Assembly: GCF_035514885.1 (NCBI RefSeq)
Contig: NZ_DATJCH010000017.1
Span: forward strand, 6,680-70,679
Length of the DNA: 64,000 bases
Origin: Albibacterium sp035514885
GTDB lineage: Bacteria; Bacteroidota; Bacteroidia; Sphingobacteriales; Sphingobacteriaceae
Direction of reading: 5' to 3'
Shown: piece after piece, positions 51,399 through 59,918 of the stretch
How positions within the stretch are numbered: position 1 is the stretch's first letter
Layout of the letters: each line of letters starts with the position of its first letter
The notes under the pieces: generated by a model
The model's database searches: none
Told to the model about the DNA's origin: nothing
The model's input: only the letters and a program-made list of their open reading frames with translations
Made by a program: the position numbers and the translations under genes

Positions 51399-51687
51399 AT
51401 TAGCTAACATCGCTACGTAACTTATGTTACCTTATTAGCGTTTATTAAAGGATAAATTTTGTCCATTGTTAAACGTTAAAGCAAGGTTAATTATGAAAAT
51501 AATATTGTTAAGGAATTGGAAATAAAAGATAGGAGTTATGATTCCTCTCTAATGGTAACATGTTTTCCAAGTCATATAGAAGTGACCAAGGTTACGTTTG
51601 CATGTACAAAATCAACACTAGCGTAAACCTAAATGAGTATTTTGGTAGAATAAGTTAAACTGAATATTTAACATAAAATTATTTAAT

Positions 51688-52449
51688 ATGAAAAGATTAG
51701 AAAGTAAAATTGCATTAATAACCGGTGGTGCTGGTAGTATTGGCAAGCATACTGCCAAAGGTTTTTTAGAAGAAGGAGCCAAGGTGTTTTTGGTGGATTT
51801 AAACGAAGATGACCTAAAAAAGACGGTAGAGGAACTGGGCAGTGAGAATGTCCAATACTGCGTTGCCGATGTCAGTAAATCTAGTGATGTTCAGAAATAT
51901 GTGGATGAAGCAGTAAAGGCTTATGGGAAAATTGACATCTTCTTTAATAATGCGGGTATCGAAGGTGTAGTGAAACCTATTGAGGATTATCCAGAAGACA
52001 TATTTGATAAAGTAATCGCTGTAAACGTAAAAGGAGTTTGGTTGGGTGCTAAGTATGTTTTACCGCAAATGAACGACGGCGCAAGTATGATTATAACTTC
52101 ATCGGTTGCAGGTTTGAATGGTAGTCCGAACGTAAGTGCTTATATAACAAGTAAGCATGCCGTAGTAGGGGTAATGAGGGCGACAGCGGTTGAGGCAGCA
52201 CCTAGAAAAATACGGGTAAATTCAGTACATCCCTCACCCGTTGATAACAGAATGATGCGTTCTTTGGAAGAGGGTTTTGCTCCGGGAGCGGCTGCAGAAG
52301 CTAAGAAAGAACTGGAAAAATCAATTCCTTTAGGTCGCTACGCTACGGCAGATGAGATCACGAAAGCAGTCTTGTTTTTAGCGAGCGATGATAGCCAGTT
52401 CGTAACCGGAACCACAGTTGTTGTAGACGGAGGATTGAGCGTTTTATAA
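51688..52449 (+). CDS. Short-chain dehydrogenase/reductase
   Basis: A 253-residue classical SDR. The Rossmann cofactor motif TGGAGSIGKHTAKGF (TGxxxGxG, about 12-20) is followed by DLNEDDLKK, NNAGIEG (NNAG motif), SMIITSSVAG with the catalytic serine, and the YITSK (Y-x-x-x-K) active site, ending with GTTVVVDGGLSVL. The acidic residue after strand 2 (VDLN) favours NAD(H). The substrate cannot be inferred. Its upstream 289-bp region shows no other gene. Confidence 0.9.
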   Translation: MKRLESKIALITGGAGSIGKHTAKGFLEEGAKVFLVDLNEDDLKKTVEELGSENVQYCVADVSKSSDVQKYVDEAVKAYGKIDIFFNNAGIEGVVKPIEDYPEDIFDKVIAVNVKGVWLGAKYVLPQMNDGASMIITSSVAGLNGSPNVSAYITSKHAVVGVMRATAVEAAPRKIRVNSVHPSPVDNRMMRSLEEGFAPGAAAEAKKELEKSIPLGRYATADEITKAVLFLASDDSQFVTGTTVVVDGGLSVL

Positions 52450-52496
52450 ATTTAATAACGCCTATACGATAACTTTAGATATAAGTAACATTTCAA

Positions 52497-52952
52497 ATGA
52501 ACAATACAAAGATCTTGCTTGACCTGTGGATTGAAGCCCGAACAAGGTTTACCAATCTTTTAGATAATATATCAGAAAGTGATTTACAAAAAAAATTACT
52601 GCCTGCCCAAAACTCAGTTGGATTTCTTATTCGACATATTGGAGATGTGGAACTACTTTTTGCAAAGAATGTTTTCAGTGATAAAACAGTAAAAGTAACA
52701 GCTAAAACAATTATCGCACAAAAAGACACGGGAGAATGGACAGACTTAATATCTTTAAAATCTTACGTTGCAGAATCTTTTGAAAAATTAAAAGCGATAG
52801 TAGAAGAACAAACTAATGATGATTGGGAAACATTGATTACTACTAAAGAATTTGGAACAAAAACTAAAGCTGAAGCCTTTGGGAGAATAATTTCTCATAC
52901 GAGCTATCATGCCGGACAGTTAGCTATTATTCTTAAATATGGTATCCTTTAA
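52497..52952 (+). CDS. DinB-family metal-binding protein
   Basis: A 151-residue four-helix-bundle protein of the DinB/YfiT superfamily. The metal-binding histidines are visible in GFLIRHIGDVELLF (helix 2) and IISHTSYHAGQLAIIL (helix 4, H-x-x-x-H). Members often bind Zn or Ni and act as thiol transferases (for example bacillithiol or mycothiol S-transferases) or have unknown roles. It lies 47 bp after the SDR gene, so the two may be co-transcribed. Confidence 0.85.
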   Translation: MNNTKILLDLWIEARTRFTNLLDNISESDLQKKLLPAQNSVGFLIRHIGDVELLFAKNVFSDKTVKVTAKTIIAQKDTGEWTDLISLKSYVAESFEKLKAIVEEQTNDDWETLITTKEFGTKTKAEAFGRIISHTSYHAGQLAIILKYGIL

Positions 52953-53047
52953 AATCAAAATGGAATGGATACAGAACAGAAAATCAAAGAAATGGTAATT
53001 ACGACGGGCGTGGGTTATAATCACGATTTTTAACTAACTTAGTATCA

Positions 53048-53440
53048 ATGAAAAAAATGTTCGCCATATTTTTTTTATCAGTATACCTGATCTCAACGAC
53101 AGAGCTTTCCCAGTTGTTGAAGTTTCCCATATTGGTAGAACATTTCATCGAGCATAAAGAAAAAAACCCTAAAATATCTGTTGTTGACTTTTTAGTTCTC
53201 CATTACAATAACCATCTGGAAAATCATCCACTCGATGATGATTACGATCAAGACCAAAAACTGCCTTTCATTGCTCCTGCCAATATTTTAAATTTTTGTT
53301 TTATTTATGCACCGCCTCTTTCTTTTGAAATAAAAGTTGAGATTTACTTAAGTCCGGAATCTAAAGTATTGCCTTTTGACGATATATTTTCGGATAATGA
53401 TTTCCTTTCTTCTATTTGGCAACCGCCACAATTCTGTTAA
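53048..53440 (+). CDS. Small secreted protein leading the metal-efflux operon
   Basis: A 130-residue protein with an N-terminal signal (MKKMFAIFFLSVYLISTTEL) and a soluble histidine- and aspartate-rich middle (VLHYNNHLENHPLDDDYDQD), ending SSIWQPPQFC. Proteins with the same start (STTELxQLLKxPxLxEH) and the SIWQPP end commonly precede CusA/CzcA genes in Bacteroidota. The His/Asp-rich patch suggests metal binding in the periplasm, but this is inference. It is 177 bp upstream of the RND pump gene. Confidence 0.7.
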   Translation: MKKMFAIFFLSVYLISTTELSQLLKFPILVEHFIEHKEKNPKISVVDFLVLHYNNHLENHPLDDDYDQDQKLPFIAPANILNFCFIYAPPLSFEIKVEIYLSPESKVLPFDDIFSDNDFLSSIWQPPQFC

Positions 53441-53617
53441 TCTTTTTTGGTTTAATTTTAGTTGAATTTACTTTTGCAGATGTGTCTCCAACTCGGTACT
53501 GGTTGTTTTGCATTCGTTTCTCGTAATTCACCTAATTTTTTGTGCTTGCAGGCTGCATAAGAACGTGTATTGCCTATAATTCATTATTCCAGTTAATTAT
53601 TATCAGAATCAAATAGT

Positions 53618-56600
53618 ATGTTACATAAAATCATTGAGTTTTCTATTCGGAATAAACTCATTATCGGGCTATTTATCGTGGCCTTGGTTGGCTTTGGTAT
53701 TTACGAAGCCACTAAATTACCCATCGATGCACAACCGGATATTACCAACAACCAGGTACAGATTATCACGGTAGCACCTTCTTTAGGCGCCACAGACATT
53801 GAACGTCTGGTTACTTTCCCCATTGAGCAAGCTAACAGCAATATTAATGGTATTGTGGAAATCAGAAGTTTTTCCCGATTCGGATTGTCATTGGTTACTA
53901 TTGTTTTTGATGACGATACCGATGTGTATTGGGCAAGACAGCAAGTTGCAGAGCGACTTCAAAACGTTCAAAATGAAATTCCAGATGGCGTTGGAGTGCC
54001 CGAATTAGGTCCTATTTCAACTGGGTTAGGAGAAATTTATCAGTATGTCATTCGACCGGAAAAGGGTTATGAAGATCAGTACGATGCAATCGAATTACGG
54101 AGTATTCAAGACTGGATTGTACGGAGGCAATTATTAGGCGTAAAGGGCGTAGCGGAAGTAAGTAGTTTTGGAGGAAAATTAAAGCAGTATGAAATAGCTG
54201 TCAATTCCAATAAGCTGCAGTCCCTGAATTTAACGATAAATGATGTATTCTCTGCAGTGGAAAACAATAATCAGAACACTGGAGGTGCTTACATAGAAAA
54301 GGGACCAACTGTTCTCTATATCCGCAGCGAAGGATTGATCGGAAATAAAGAAGATATCGAAAACATTTCCATCACCTCAACTACCAGTGGAACACCCATT
54401 TTTTTGAGAGAAGTTGCAGAAGTAAAAACAGGTTATGCTACGCGCTATGGAGCAATGACTTACAATGACCAAGGGGAAGTGTCGGGTGCCATCGTGATGA
54501 TGCTCAAAGGAGCCAACAGTAATGAGGTTATCAAAAATGTAAAGGAGCGTATTAAAGCAATCCAAAAAACATTACCTGAAGGCGTTGTATTAGAACCGTT
54601 TTTAGACCGTTCCAAAATGGTTAATAATGCGATCGGCACTATCGAAAAAAATCTGGCAGAAGGAGCTTTGATTGTGGTCTTTGTTCTGGTTTTATTTCTT
54701 GGCAACTTCAGAGCAGGATTATTGGTTGCTTCTGTTATTCCCCTGTCGATGCTTTTTGCTATCATCATGATGAATGTTTTTGGGGTAAGTGGTAATTTGA
54801 TGAGTTTAGGGGCTTTGGATTTTGGTCTCATTGTGGACGGAGCAGTTATTATTGTTGAAGCGGTTTTATTTCAATTGCATCACTCGAAAAAGTTTGCCAT
54901 CGTCAATAGAATTACCCAAAATCAAATGAATGAACAAGTCAGCACTTCGGCAAGCAAAATGGTCAATAGTGCCGTGTTTGGGCAGCTCATCATTTTAATC
55001 GTTTATCTACCCATTTTTACTTTAGAAGGGATAGAAGGGAAAATGTTTAAACCAATGGCGCAAACCGTTGCATTTGCATTGATAGGAGCATTTATCCTTT
55101 CGCTTACCTATATCCCGATGATGAGTTCGTTAGTGTTGAGTAAAAATACAAAGCATAAACCCAATTTTTCCGACAAAATCATGAGCCGTTTAGAGCGAGT
55201 GCATCATGATGCACTCGCAAAAGTATTGCGATTTCCCAAATTGGTGATTTCTGGAATCGCTACACTTTTTGCAATAGCTGTTTTTATACTTTCAAATTTG
55301 GGAGGTGAGTTTATTCCAGCATTGGAGGAAGGTGATTTCGCTGTGGACACCCGGGTTTTGACGGGAAGCAACTTACAAACCACTATTGATTATACACAGA
55401 AAGCAGCTCATATTCTCAAAACGAAATATCCTGAAGTAGAAATGGTGGTAACAAAAATAGGTAGTGGAGAGGTACCCACAGATCCCATGCCCATGGAAGC
55501 CAGTGATATGATGGTAATTTTGAAAGACAAGAAGGAGTGGACTTCTGCTAAAACCTTTCCTGAATTAGCGGGAAAAATGAGTAAATCATTAGAAGCCGTT
55601 CCTGGTATCAGTACTGGTTTTCAGTTTCCAGTACAAATGCGTTTCAATGAGTTGATGACTGGAGCCAGACAGGATGTAGTTTGCAAAATTTTTGGTGAAG
55701 ATCTCGACAGTTTAGCTAATTATGCCCATCAATTTGGCGAAATCATAAAAACGGTAGATGGTGCACAAGATTTATACATAGAGCCCATCACAGGAATGCC
55801 TCAGGTTATTATAAAATATAACAGGGCTAATATAGCACAGTACCACTTGAATATTTCAGCGATTAATAGAGTTGTAAATACGGCTTTCGCCGGCCAAAGT
55901 GCCGGGAAAATATATGAGGGTGAAAGGCGATTTGATTTCGTGGTAAAGTTAGATGAAAAGCAGCGGGAAAATTTGGATGACATTCGGAATCTGCTGATTC
56001 CGGCACCCAACGGTACTCAAATTCCTCTGTATCAATTAGCCGAAGTATCAATAGAAGACGGACCGGTTCAGATTCAGCGTGAGGATGCTAAAAGAAGGAT
56101 TGTTGTAGGATTCAATGTGCGTGGCCGCGATGTGCAAAGTATTGTAAATGAATTGCAAATCAAAGCAGAGGAAAAGTTAAAATTTTCACCCGGGTATTAT
56201 GTAACCTACGGAGGTGCATTCGAAAATCTCAATAAAGCAATAGATCGCTTGATGATAGCTGTGCCGGTATCGTTGCTCTTGATTTTTATTTTATTGTATT
56301 TTGCTTTCCATTCTATTAAGCAAAGTTTAATAATTTACAGTGCTATTCCACTTTCGGCAATTGGTGGTATTTTCTTTCTGGCGTTGCGTGGAATGCCATT
56401 TAGTATTAGCGCAGGCATCGGTTTTATCGCTTTATTTGGCGTAGCAGTTTTAAATGGGATTGTCCTGATTGCCGAATTTAACCGATTGCGACAATCTGGC
56501 GAAAACGACCTCAATAAAATTGTACTTAACGGAACACGTACAAGACTTCGCCCCGTATTGATGACGGCAGCTGTGGCTTCCTTAGGATTTCTGCCTATGG

Positions 56601-57940
56601 CACTTAGCAACGGGGCGGGTGCCGAAGTACAAAGGCCTTTGGCAACGGTTGTTATTGGAGGCTTGCTAATTGCTACTTTTCTGACACTGTTTGTTTTGCC
56701 TACTTTATACATCGTATTCGATAAAATGAATTTTCCTAAATTGAAATTCAGCAAGAAAAGTGCAAGTGTGATTGTCTTTCTTTTTTTCAATATTACTGCA
56801 TTTGCTCAAAATATTACGTTGGATGAAGCAGTGAAAATGGCAACTGAAAACAGCCTTTCGGCAAAGAGCAAAACCTTGTTATCGGAATATTATAAAATGA
56901 GAATTTCAACGGGTGCCAATATTCCGCAAACTTCTCTTACAGCAGAATTTGGGCAGATTAACGCGGCAACGACCGATAATAAATTCGGGGTCTCTCAGTC
57001 GTTTAGCTTTCCGACAGTTTATACCAATCAGAAAGAAGTCTTAAAAGAGGAATGGAATTCCAGCATCATTGCCACCAAATTGAATCGGGTGGACGTTCAA
57101 AAAACAGTTACCGAATTGTTTTATCATATTTTGGTTTTGCGTGAAAGAGAAAAAATACTGACCCAATCGGATAGAATGTATGCCGAATTTTTGGAAAAAG
57201 CCAATCTTCGGTTTGAAAAAGGCGCAAGTAATATGCTGGAAAAAACAGCTGCCGGACTGCAACGGGAGAACATCAATATTCAATTAAAATCCTTAGTAAA
57301 CGAAATTGAGTTGGCTAAAATCCAATTGCAATTAATGCTAAATACTGAAACTCGCTACGAACCAATTGCCGACAATATCATTGTTGAATCGACTATGTTT
57401 GATGCTTTTGTTGATGTGAACGGTCATCCTGCATTGCAATTGTCTGCTCAAGAAATCGAAAAGGCCAAAGCAAGTGTAAAACTGGAAAGGTCAAAGCTTT
57501 TGCCGAATTTGTTGATTGGGTATTTAAACCAAAGTTTTAATGATTTGAACAAAAGCCGTTTCAATTCGGTGGAAGTAGGTGTTGGCATTTCTGTTTTTTC
57601 CAAAGCTCAAAAATCACAAATTAAAGCGGAGGAACAAAAGATTCTATTTGCGGAAAATGAACTGGCTTACAAACAAGCACAGTGGAAAGCTGCTTATGAT
57701 GCCGCTTTGCAGCAGTTTAAAACACAATTGGGTATAGTAGAAACCTATAAGCAAAAACAATTGCCTGGTGCAGAACAGATATTTGAAACAACTCAACAGA
57801 AATTTCTTAATGGCGAAATCAATTATCTGGATTGGGTGATGTTAAATAATCAGGCAATTCAAATTCAGAGCGATTATTATAATGCCGTAATGCAACTCAA
57901 TCAAAGTGTTATCAACATTCAATATCTTATTTCAAAATAA
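53618..57940 (+). CDS. cusA: CusA/CzcA heavy-metal RND pump fused to a TolC-like outer-membrane domain
   Basis: A 1440-residue fusion. Residues 1 to about 1045 are a complete heavy-metal RND transporter: 12 TM helices, TM4 GALDFGLIVDGAVIIVEAVLF with the proton-relay aspartate, and periplasmic porter loops with MRFNELMTGARQDVVCKIFG. An internal hydrophobic segment ending FNITAFAQNI then acts like a signal peptide, and residues about 1070-1440 are a TolC-like outer-membrane factor (EAVKMATENSLSAKSKTLL ... NYLDWVMLNNQAIQIQSDYYNAVMQLNQ). Single polypeptides of this type are known in Bacteroidota. Export of Cu, Zn, Co or Cd by proton antiport is likely; the exact metal is unclear. The adaptor gene follows after eight bases. 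Confidence 0.9.
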   Translation: MLHKIIEFSIRNKLIIGLFIVALVGFGIYEATKLPIDAQPDITNNQVQIITVAPSLGATDIERLVTFPIEQANSNINGIVEIRSFSRFGLSLVTIVFDDDTDVYWARQQVAERLQNVQNEIPDGVGVPELGPISTGLGEIYQYVIRPEKGYEDQYDAIELRSIQDWIVRRQLLGVKGVAEVSSFGGKLKQYEIAVNSNKLQSLNLTINDVFSAVENNNQNTGGAYIEKGPTVLYIRSEGLIGNKEDIENISITSTTSGTPIFLREVAEVKTGYATRYGAMTYNDQGEVSGAIVMMLKGANSNEVIKNVKERIKAIQKTLPEGVVLEPFLDRSKMVNNAIGTIEKNLAEGALIVVFVLVLFLGNFRAGLLVASVIPLSMLFAIIMMNVFGVSGNLMSLGALDFGLIVDGAVIIVEAVLFQLHHSKKFAIVNRITQNQMNEQVSTSASKMVNSAVFGQLIILIVYLPIFTLEGIEGKMFKPMAQTVAFALIGAFILSLTYIPMMSSLVLSKNTKHKPNFSDKIMSRLERVHHDALAKVLRFPKLVISGIATLFAIAVFILSNLGGEFIPALEEGDFAVDTRVLTGSNLQTTIDYTQKAAHILKTKYPEVEMVVTKIGSGEVPTDPMPMEASDMMVILKDKKEWTSAKTFPELAGKMSKSLEAVPGISTGFQFPVQMRFNELMTGARQDVVCKIFGEDLDSLANYAHQFGEIIKTVDGAQDLYIEPITGMPQVIIKYNRANIAQYHLNISAINRVVNTAFAGQSAGKIYEGERRFDFVVKLDEKQRENLDDIRNLLIPAPNGTQIPLYQLAEVSIEDGPVQIQREDAKRRIVVGFNVRGRDVQSIVNELQIKAEEKLKFSPGYYVTYGGAFENLNKAIDRLMIAVPVSLLLIFILLYFAFHSIKQSLIIYSAIPLSAIGGIFFLALRGMPFSISAGIGFIALFGVAVLNGIVLIAEFNRLRQSGENDLNKIVLNGTRTRLRPVLMTAAVASLGFLPMALSNGAGAEVQRPLATVVIGGLLIATFLTLFVLPTLYIVFDKMNFPKLKFSKKSASVIVFLFFNITAFAQNITLDEAVKMATENSLSAKSKTLLSEYYKMRISTGANIPQTSLTAEFGQINAATTDNKFGVSQSFSFPTVYTNQKEVLKEEWNSSIIATKLNRVDVQKTVTELFYHILVLREREKILTQSDRMYAEFLEKANLRFEKGASNMLEKTAAGLQRENINIQLKSLVNEIELAKIQLQLMLNTETRYEPIADNIIVESTMFDAFVDVNGHPALQLSAQEIEKAKASVKLERSKLLPNLLIGYLNQSFNDLNKSRFNSVEVGVGISVFSKAQKSQIKAEEQKILFAENELAYKQAQWKAAYDAALQQFKTQLGIVETYKQKQLPGAEQIFETTQQKFLNGEINYLDWVMLNNQAIQIQSDYYNAVMQLNQSVINIQYLISK

Positions 57941-57948
57941 AAAAGACA

Positions 57949-59076
57949 ATGAAAAATATAGTCATCATCTTCGCTTTCCTCACTTTATTAAGCTGCGGAG
58001 CCAAAGAAAATACAACGGCAGAAACCGCACCCTCGGATACGGAAAACATCCTGCAACTTTCTGATGAACAACTACAATCATTCACACTTTCGTCTGTAGG
58101 TTTACAAGAAAAAAACATTACAAAAACACTGAAACTGAACGGGAAAATTGATGTGCCACCCCAAAACTTAGCATCAGTAAGCAGTGCATTAGGCGGATAT
58201 GTAAAATCAACCAAACTATTGCCCGGAATGCACTTCAGAAAAGGAGAAGTAATTGCCGTCATGGAAGACAACCAGTTCATTCAGTTGCAGCAGGATTACC
58301 TAACGGCAAAGGTACAATTGGCAAATTCAGAAGCGGAGTACCTTCGTCAAAGCAGTTTGAACCAGAGCAAAGCCAGTAGCGACAAAGTGTACCTACAAGC
58401 CAAAGCTGATTATCAGACCTTGCTAATCAGCCAACGTTCATTAGAACAAAAATTAAAGCTGATCCATATCAATCCCGAACAGGTGTCGGTTAGTAATATT
58501 CGTCAAACAGCCAATATCTACGCTCCTTTTGACGGGTTTGTATCGCAGGTTTTTGTGAATGTAGGCAAATACGTTTCCCCCTCAGATGTACTGTTTGAAC
58601 TGGTAAATCCCAATGATTTGCATCTCAACTTAAAAGTATTTGAAAAGGATTGGGATAAAATCAAAATCGGACAACCGCTACTGGCTTACACGAACAGTAA
58701 TCCGGGAAAAAAGTATAATGGCGAAATCATTTTGATTGGTAAAAGTATCTCGGCTGACAGAGCTGTTGAAGTTCACGCCCATTTCAAGGAAAGTGACGGC
58801 AAGCTGATACCTGGAATGTATATGAATGCCGATGTAGAAATTCCGGAAAGCAGCACATGGGCACTCCCTGAAGAAAGCATCGTATCGTTTGAAGGCAAAC
58901 AGTATGTGTTTGAGATATTAGATAGAAACCGGTTCAGAATGATAAGCGTACAAACCGGAAATACAGGCAATCGCTGGATAGAAATTATTAACGACAATCA
59001 ATTAAACAATAAAAACATTGCACAAAAAGGAGCTTATACCTTGTTGATGGCATTAAAAAATAAAGCGGAGGAATAA
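57949..59076 (+). CDS. cusB: RND efflux periplasmic adaptor (membrane fusion protein), lipid-anchored
   Basis: A 375-residue HlyD/CusB-type adaptor. The signal MKNIVIIFAFLTLLSCGAK has a lipobox (LLSC). The lipoyl-like domain reads KLNGKIDVPPQNLASVSSAL, an alpha-hairpin spans about 110-185, and the beta-barrel region contains IYAPFDGFVSQVFVNVGKYV and LIPGMYMNADVEIPESSTW. It should link the RND pump to the TolC-like domain encoded upstream. It starts eight bases after the pump gene and shares its last base with the PAP2 gene, so the three are one operon. cusB is a family-level name; the metal is not established. Confidence 0.88.
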   Translation: MKNIVIIFAFLTLLSCGAKENTTAETAPSDTENILQLSDEQLQSFTLSSVGLQEKNITKTLKLNGKIDVPPQNLASVSSALGGYVKSTKLLPGMHFRKGEVIAVMEDNQFIQLQQDYLTAKVQLANSEAEYLRQSSLNQSKASSDKVYLQAKADYQTLLISQRSLEQKLKLIHINPEQVSVSNIRQTANIYAPFDGFVSQVFVNVGKYVSPSDVLFELVNPNDLHLNLKVFEKDWDKIKIGQPLLAYTNSNPGKKYNGEIILIGKSISADRAVEVHAHFKESDGKLIPGMYMNADVEIPESSTWALPEESIVSFEGKQYVFEILDRNRFRMISVQTGNTGNRWIEIINDNQLNNKNIAQKGAYTLLMALKNKAEE

Positions 59077-59834
59077 TGAAACAATTAATCATCTTTTTAA
59101 TCTTGTTCTATACAACTGGATTAAAAGCACAGTTTGAAAGCAAGGTTGATACATTGGATGTTACGACTAATGGTAACGCATATAAGTTTTCGCCTAAGAA
59201 ACTTATTATTCCGTCTGTATTTATTTCGTATGGTATCCTTAGCCTTACAAATGATGGTTTGAAAGAAATAAATACTTCCACGAGGCACGAAAGCAGCGAG
59301 CATATAACGCCCGGAGCCATGATTGATAATTATATGCAGTACGCACCTGTCGTCGCGGTTTACGGATTGAATTTGGCAGGTGTAAAGGGAAACCATAATT
59401 TTAAAGACAGAACCATAATTTATGTGACCGCACACTTAATAATGTCAGCAATCGTAATTCCGACTAAAAAATGGGTCGGTGAAGAACGTCCGGATGGTTC
59501 CAGCAAGACTTCATTCCCTTCGGGACATACTGCAACGGCTTTTTCTTCTGCTCATTTTATGTTCAGGGAATATAAAGACACCAATTTTTGGTTAAGTATT
59601 TCCTGCTATCCTATTGCTGCTATGACAGGCGTCTACAGGATTTTTAATGACAAACACTGGGTCGGTGACGTGGTTGCCGGAGCAGGCATTGGCATTTTAT
59701 CAACAGAAATGGCATATTGGTTATTTCCGGTTATTTTCAAATGGTTTACACCCAAAAGCAACGATCAATCTTTAATAATTTTACCCACCTATCAATCGAA
59801 GCAATTCGGGTTGGGCATCATCAAAACATTTTAA
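59076..59834 (+). CDS. PAP2-family membrane phosphatase
   Basis: A 252-residue protein with a signal peptide (cleavage near LKAQFE) and PAP2 phosphatase motifs: KKWVGEERPDGSS (K-x6-RP), SFPSGHTATAFS (PSGH) and GVYRIFNDKHWVGDVVAG (R-x5-H-x3-D). Substrates are usually lipid phosphates such as undecaprenyl diphosphate or phosphatidate. Its start codon overlaps the stop of the adaptor gene, tying it to metal efflux; its job there is unknown. Confidence 0.85.
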   Translation: MKQLIIFLILFYTTGLKAQFESKVDTLDVTTNGNAYKFSPKKLIIPSVFISYGILSLTNDGLKEINTSTRHESSEHITPGAMIDNYMQYAPVVAVYGLNLAGVKGNHNFKDRTIIYVTAHLIMSAIVIPTKKWVGEERPDGSSKTSFPSGHTATAFSSAHFMFREYKDTNFWLSISCYPIAAMTGVYRIFNDKHWVGDVVAGAGIGILSTEMAYWLFPVIFKWFTPKSNDQSLIILPTYQSKQFGLGIIKTF

Positions 59835-59918
59835 TCATGAATAGTCGCTTTTAAAATAAGCCGAATAGCATCAAACGAATAGAAAAATTGGTAAATTTAA
59901 ATTTATACTTATTATTTT